Below, in pieces: positions 60,271 through 64,000 of a stretch of 64,000 nucleotides of DNA; the stretch's first letter is position 1; every line of letters begins with the position of its first letter. Origin of the DNA: Aliishimia sp039978895 (lineage in GTDB: Bacteria; Pseudomonadota; Alphaproteobacteria; Rhodobacterales; Rhodobacteraceae); the NCBI GenBank assembly GCA_039978895.1, contig JBDWAL010000025.1, positions 248,001 to 312,000 on the forward strand. The letters are read 5' to 3'. The notes under the pieces were generated by a model. That model was given only the letters and a program-made list of their open reading frames with translations. It was not told where the DNA came from and made no database searches. The position numbers were made by a program, and so were the translations under genes.

Positions 60271-60944
60271 CCCCTTCAACATTGAGAATCCAAGAGCAGC
60301 TTTCGAAGCTAGGTTTCGATCCCGGCCCGATGGACGGAGCCATGGGGCCGCGCACAGAGAGCGCAATTATTGCCTTCAAAAAGGCAAACGGTTTGAGGGC
60401 GCGCTCCTTTGTTGGGCCGCTGACACTCCAAGCGTTGTTCGATGATCTGAGCGAAGAAAGCGACATGCCTTGGATGGATGCGGCGGGGCAGGTGAAAGGG
60501 TTGCACGAGGCGCGAAATCGGTCCCAATTGCGCGGCTGGTTTGACCGGTCCGTGGCGTGGATTGACCCGCGTGAAATCGCTTGGTGCGGCGCATTCGTGG
60601 CGACGTGCTATCGCAAGTGGCAACCGAATACAAAACTGCCGGACAATCCGTTGGGCGCGCGAAACTGGAACCAGTTCGGCAAGCGCTGCGCGCCTGTGTT
60701 CGGATCCTGTCTGACCTTTTGGCGCGTGTCGCGGCAATCATGGCAGGGCCACGTGGGATTTTATTGGGGTGAAGACAAAACTCATTTCCATGTTTTGGGC
60801 GGCAATCAATCAAATGCTGTGACGGTGACGCGGATTGCAAAATCCCGGCTGCTCGAAGCCCGGTGGCCGGTTAGTTCCACAGTCGCAGGGCCGCGCGTTT
60901 TGCTGAGCGCAAACGGCGTGCCCGTCAGTCACAACGAGGCTTGA
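60267..60944 (+). CDS. Endolysin: peptidoglycan-binding plus CHAP-like domain
   Basis: 225 residues. A peptidoglycan-binding helix bundle at 5-55 (KLGFDPGPMDGAMGPRTESA) is followed by a TIGR02594/CHAP-like amidase domain with the cysteine in IAWCGAFVATCY and the histidine in GHVGFYWGED. Cuts the cell wall at lysis. No signal peptide, so release depends on the holin. Confidence 0.88.
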   Translation: MTPSTLRIQEQLSKLGFDPGPMDGAMGPRTESAIIAFKKANGLRARSFVGPLTLQALFDDLSEESDMPWMDAAGQVKGLHEARNRSQLRGWFDRSVAWIDPREIAWCGAFVATCYRKWQPNTKLPDNPLGARNWNQFGKRCAPVFGSCLTFWRVSRQSWQGHVGFYWGEDKTHFHVLGGNQSNAVTVTRIAKSRLLEARWPVSSTVAGPRVLLSANGVPVSHNEA

Positions 60945-60947
60945 ACG

Positions 60948-61286
60948 GTGGGTGCAATTTTGACGCGAGTGCTGCCGTCGTTTGCGGTGATTGGGGCCGT
61001 TGCGGCGCTGGTGGTGGTTGTCTGGAGCTGGAAGGTTGAGCGCGACGTTTTGAGTGCAGAGAACGCGTCTTTGACCCGCTCTGTCGCCGCCCTCACGCTT
61101 GAGCGAGACCAGGCAAAAGAAGGGCGCGCGGTTGCGGATGCGGCACGCCAATTGGCCGAAGATCGCGCCGCCGAAATCAACACAATCCGAGAGAAAATTG
61201 CGAAAGGACAAGATGATGCGATCCCTAGTTGGATGCTCGATCATTTGCGCGACCTTGATGTCGTGCAGCCCGACAGTGCGCACTGA
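60948..61286 (+). CDS. Rz-like inner-membrane spanin
   Basis: 112 residues from GTG 60948. One N-terminal membrane helix (FAVIGAVAALVVVVWSW) and a coiled coil (ENASLTRSVAALTLERDQA) fit i-spanins. The Rz1-like gene starts inside it in another frame. Confidence 0.8.
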   Translation: MGAILTRVLPSFAVIGAVAALVVVVWSWKVERDVLSAENASLTRSVAALTLERDQAKEGRAVADAARQLAEDRAAEINTIREKIAKGQDDAIPSWMLDHLRDLDVVQPDSAH

Positions 61287-61494
61287 ATATGTGGCGACGG
61301 ACACTCCTGTGCCGCCTGAATTGGTGCGGCAAGTCGAGGTGAAGTCTCGCAAAGTCGCTGGGCTAAAAGACGTCACGCTTGTTGTCGCTGATCTGAAAGA
61401 GGGGCTGGAAGTCGCAAATGGCAGACTGAACGCAGTCGCCTGTATTTTGCATCCAGAAGAAGCAGCGGATCCGCGCGCGTGCGGGGCGCGATAA
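61213..61494 (+). CDS. Rz1-like outer-membrane lipoprotein spanin
   Basis: 93 residues from ATG 61213 with AAAGGA upstream. A signal with lipobox LMSC (SIICATLMSCS) makes it an outer-membrane lipoprotein. It overlaps Rz by 74 bases in a different frame, the embedded arrangement seen in lambda. Together they disrupt the outer membrane. Confidence 0.82.
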   Translation: MMRSLVGCSIICATLMSCSPTVRTEYVATDTPVPPELVRQVEVKSRKVAGLKDVTLVVADLKEGLEVANGRLNAVACILHPEEAADPRACGAR

Positions 61495-61624
61495 ATGACG
61501 TGGACGGTTAAAACCTGAAATTAAATGCACTGCTTCAACTCCGAACGCGCATGACCAACGGTTTACGAAGTCATCAGTTCATCGCACCCAATTTTTGTCA
61601 GAAAACACTCAAGAGGAGAACTAA

Positions 61625-61885
61625 ATGTCTGATAAATTCGAGTCATATGCTGGGAATCTAGCAAGCCCGCCTTCCAGCGGTTTTGCTATCGCGCCAAGCG
61701 ATACTACTGATTTGGCCTTTAGCACGCGGTGTATCAATGTCGCGACCTCTGGTTCTGTAACCGTAACTCTAGTTGGCGGCGACACTGTGCAATATTTCGT
61801 CGCTGCTGGAGCACAATTCCCATGTCGTGCGAAGCGCGTGTTTGCAACCGGAACTGATGCGACCGGCTTAGTTGGTTCTTACTGA
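61625..61885 (+). CDS. GTA-like head spike base protein (rcc01079 family)
   Basis: 86 residues. FESYAGNLASPPSSGFAIAP and the CINVATSGSVTVTL, VFATGTDATGLVGSY pattern match the small spike base protein of Rhodobacter capsulatus GTA heads. It anchors spike or fibre proteins on the capsid. AGGAG precedes the ATG; the next gene overlaps by one base. Confidence 0.78.
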   Translation: MSDKFESYAGNLASPPSSGFAIAPSDTTDLAFSTRCINVATSGSVTVTLVGGDTVQYFVAAGAQFPCRAKRVFATGTDATGLVGSY

Positions 61886-63288
61886 TGGTTGGCCTTTCTG
61901 TGGGAGTTGGCATGGATGTTCCGGGTGGGGTTGCAGTCAAACAAGCGACCCCCGTCATGCCGGAATTGCCATCAACGGCGTTTGCCGCGTGGGATGTTCC
62001 GGCACTGTCTACGCTGGCGGGCGTGAGCGCGTTGGAAGACATTACAGGGAACGGGAACCACTTCGCCTTTGGCGCGGTCGCCCCCACGCTTGTCGCTGAC
62101 AGTTTCAACGGTCGTAATTGCCTGAGCTTCACAAAGGCGACAACCGACCAACTAACGGTGTCAGGCTTCTTTGATACCCTCGCACCAGCGGCGGACGAAG
62201 ATTATGCAATAATTGTTGTCGCACGGGTGCGGTCGCTTAACGACGCAACAAATGATTTTTTCTTTGGTTCAGACGCATCAAGTCGGAGGTCCATGCGTTT
62301 GGTGGGTGGCAATAAGTTCAACCTGACCACACTCAGCCAAACGCCGTCGAACTCGGCCTCGACTGTCAAAACATCGATCCCAAACGACCTCATGGTTTTT
62401 GTTGTTTCTCATATCGGCAATGACAGAACAGTTAAATTCTACCAAACGGATTCCTTCACGGGGAATAAAGATTTGGGCATTGAAACCTTAGATAATAAGA
62501 GTTCGCTAGGGCCTGTGAACGTCACCCCTACGGGCGATTTGATTGTCAACCGAGGGATGGCTGACTTTGATTTCTTCGGGGGGGCCTATCTAAAATTACC
62601 CACACAAGCTGACGTAGAGCAAGCAAGCGCTTGGGCCATTTACCACCTCGCCAGACGTGCCACTCAAGATGCAATCATCCTTTTCCAAGGTGATTCACAG
62701 GTTGCGGTTTTGGATACCTTCCCCGACAGGCAACCAAGCTGGATCGATCTGCTGGATGGCAACATCGGAACGAATTTTCACATTCAACAACTCGGCAACG
62801 GAGGGCGACGTTGCCACCAATTGACGTCAGTTTCTAGTGTGCATGACGACGGCGAAATGGCGGCATATTTGAAGTACCTAAAGGTCTGGACCGACGCCAT
62901 GCCCAACAAGGTCTATTGTCCTTTGATGATAGGTCTCAACGACAGGGCGGACAATGTTTTCACTCTCTCACACACGATCAGCGAGATCGAGCGATGGGCG
63001 ACACGCATCAAAGCGGCGGGCGGCATCCCTATTTGGTTGGGGCCAACGTTCAGCTATGGCAATCAAGACTTCATAGCCATGTACGAGATTGTGCGAGATC
63101 GCCAGATTGCGGGTCTCAACGACTTTGCCATGGTGATGAGAACACTTGAGACGGCAACTGTGTTCCAAACGGGAACGGACGTAAAAGCGTCATACCCTGA
63201 CTATTTCGAGCCAGCGGGCCACGTTGATGGGCGTGGGCATCCAGTCCTTGAGCCTGAATTGAGATCGTTTTTTCAAGTGCTGGCATAA
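61885..63288 (+). CDS. Head spike/fibre with LamG-like and SGNH hydrolase domains
   Basis: 467 residues. A LamG/concanavalin-like beta domain (about 30-250, SFNGRNCLSFTKATTDQL) is followed by an SGNH hydrolase: ILFQGDSQVAV (block I, serine near 270), IGLNDRAD (block III, asparagine) and HVDGRGHPV (block V, aspartate and histidine near 448). It probably removes acyl groups from surface sugar. Its coupling to the spike base suggests it sits on the head and helps adsorption. Confidence 0.82.
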   Translation: MVGLSVGVGMDVPGGVAVKQATPVMPELPSTAFAAWDVPALSTLAGVSALEDITGNGNHFAFGAVAPTLVADSFNGRNCLSFTKATTDQLTVSGFFDTLAPAADEDYAIIVVARVRSLNDATNDFFFGSDASSRRSMRLVGGNKFNLTTLSQTPSNSASTVKTSIPNDLMVFVVSHIGNDRTVKFYQTDSFTGNKDLGIETLDNKSSLGPVNVTPTGDLIVNRGMADFDFFGGAYLKLPTQADVEQASAWAIYHLARRATQDAIILFQGDSQVAVLDTFPDRQPSWIDLLDGNIGTNFHIQQLGNGGRRCHQLTSVSSVHDDGEMAAYLKYLKVWTDAMPNKVYCPLMIGLNDRADNVFTLSHTISEIERWATRIKAAGGIPIWLGPTFSYGNQDFIAMYEIVRDRQIAGLNDFAMVMRTLETATVFQTGTDVKASYPDYFEPAGHVDGRGHPVLEPELRSFFQVLA

Positions 63289-63499
63289 CCGCCCTTGGTG
63301 TGGGTCGACACGAACGGCCCAAAGGAGACCTTGACCAGGGATCACGATGCTGCGCTGCAGCTTCCCCGAAGCGGACATTCGCTGCAGGAAAGGGTTTTTG
63401 GGTTGGCAAGGGTCTGGGCCGGATGCGCCCTCCCTAGGTGGTCAGATATCTTCTTGTATTCGGATCTTCATAGTGGGTACGGTTGCACCGGACTACTGT
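63289..63499. other. Intergenic, no gene seen
   Basis: 211 bases without a gene. It contains CCCAAAGGAGACCTTGA and GAAGCGGACATTCGCTGC, words often met in non-coding DNA of this bacterial group (a related CCCAAAGCGGACCTC is at 1789). Composition drops to AT-rich at about 63430, where the accessory gene begins. Confidence 0.4.
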
Positions 63500-64000
63500 A
63501 TGTTGGGAATTTCGAGAACGATGGTTAACCAAAGATTAGAAAAATATGCTCTCTACTCTGAAGATTTCAAAGGCTTGCCAAACGGGTGGCATAATTTGAG
63601 GGCATGCAACTTTCTTGTTGGTGAAAATAGCACTGGAAAATCTAGTTTCTTACAATTGATCGAACTGATCGATTCACGGGCTCATATGTGGTATCTTGAT
63701 ATTTTAGATGCTGTCGACGGAATCGAGTCCGTTTCAGACGTTTGTTCTCGCCTAAGCGGTTCAAAAGAAACAACTATTGGATTTTTGATTAAGGAACGCA
63801 CCGATGAAGATGAAGCCATTCGGATACGCGGCCGTCTTGTTACTTACAAGGCGGTTAGAGATGAATTCATCGTAACGAAGGTCACAGTGATCCAAGACGG
63901 GGCTTCTTTACGGTTAAAGCGTGGTTCTAACAGGATTTCATACCGGCATGACGAATTTCAATACGATACTCAAAAAACTCATGCTGAAAATGGCTCACGC
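63500..64000 (+). CDS. AAA ATPase (OLD/SMC-like), N-terminal part
   Basis: 167 codons to the window end, cut off. It has a Walker A LVGENSTGKSSF early in the chain (after NLRACNF), as in AAA_15/AAA_23 and OLD-type ATPases. ATGs at 63500 and 63521 are in frame. The base composition is much more AT-rich than that of the phage genes before it, so it is probably a late-acquired cargo gene, perhaps for defence. The C-terminal partner domain is outside the window. Confidence 0.75.
   Translation, partial: MLGISRTMVNQRLEKYALYSEDFKGLPNGWHNLRACNFLVGENSTGKSSFLQLIELIDSRAHMWYLDILDAVDGIESVSDVCSRLSGSKETTIGFLIKERTDEDEAIRIRGRLVTYKAVRDEFIVTKVTVIQDGASLRLKRGSNRISYRHDEFQYDTQKTHAENGSR

Larger units (their letters stand above)
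31328..64000. mobile_element. HK97-type siphophage prophage, right end beyond window
   Basis: Contains a full temperate siphophage gene order: integrase, excisionase-like protein, immunity region, replication, terminase, portal, protease, capsid, connectors, tail, lysis and spike. All structural genes look intact and tightly packed, with many ATGA overlaps, so the prophage may be functional. The right boundary is not in the window; the AAA ATPase at 63500 is probably still inside it. Confidence 0.9.

Overview
The window looks like the chromosome of a Roseobacter-group alphaproteobacterium (Rhodobacterales). This rests on gene content and order: a chemotaxis operon ending in a STAS protein, a corrinoid/folate methyl-transfer trio next to a Ppx/GppA phosphatase and RlmE, an ectoine-type hydrolase with an aminotransferase partner, and phage proteins resembling those of Rhodobacter gene transfer agents. 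No rRNA is present; the only complete tRNA is tRNA-Asn(GTT).

Layout. (1) 1-2570 is mobile-element debris: a phage-type DNA methylase module, a decayed tyrosine integrase and an IS5-type transposase remnant. (2) 2863-7944 is a minus-strand chemotaxis operon: STAS, cheY, cheA, cheW, cheR, cheY and a small protein with a CheZ/CheT-like DxxxQ motif. (3) 8126-20735 is mostly ordinary chromosome: three folate/methyl genes, ppx/gppA-like, rlmE, a LuxR regulator, a decayed Cache sensor, a GGDEF-EAL protein, a class III aminotransferase plus DoeA/EutD-like ectoine hydrolase, and a GNAT protein. (4) 20897-28879 is an 8-kb genomic island in the 3' end of tRNA-Asn, bounded by a 22-bp direct repeat. It has no integrase. 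It carries an M41-type protease domain, a zinc-rich GIY-YIG protein, a repeat-rich non-coding core, a terminase-tail-like fragment and a minus-strand cassette with a HipA-like kinase and a possible sliding-clamp-like protein. (5) 29003-31275 is an MBL hydrolase and a sensor kinase. (6) From about 31328 to beyond the window end is a nearly complete HK97-type siphophage prophage, inserted in what looks like another tRNA 3' end.

The prophage is orderly. A leftward lysogeny block (integrase, excisionase-like protein, small proteins, CI-like repressor) faces a rightward lytic block: Cro-like protein, methylase, primase, P4-type helicase, HNH, terminase, head, tail, lysis, spike. Five copies of a TGCACnnnGTGCA operator lie at the two early promoter regions. 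The tail chaperone pair carries an A AAA AAG slippery site for -1 frameshifting. The last genes are a GTA-like spike base, a LamG/SGNH hydrolase and the start of an AAA ATPase cut by the window end.

Most interesting signals: a structured leader before both copies of the methylase, with base pairing kept by compensating changes; the integrase-less tRNA-Asn island with paired TTGCAAC boxes in inverted orientation at its ends and twice in its middle; the island cargo cassette; and the CheZ/CheT-like small protein in the chemotaxis operon. Functions are read from motifs by eye; no searches were run.
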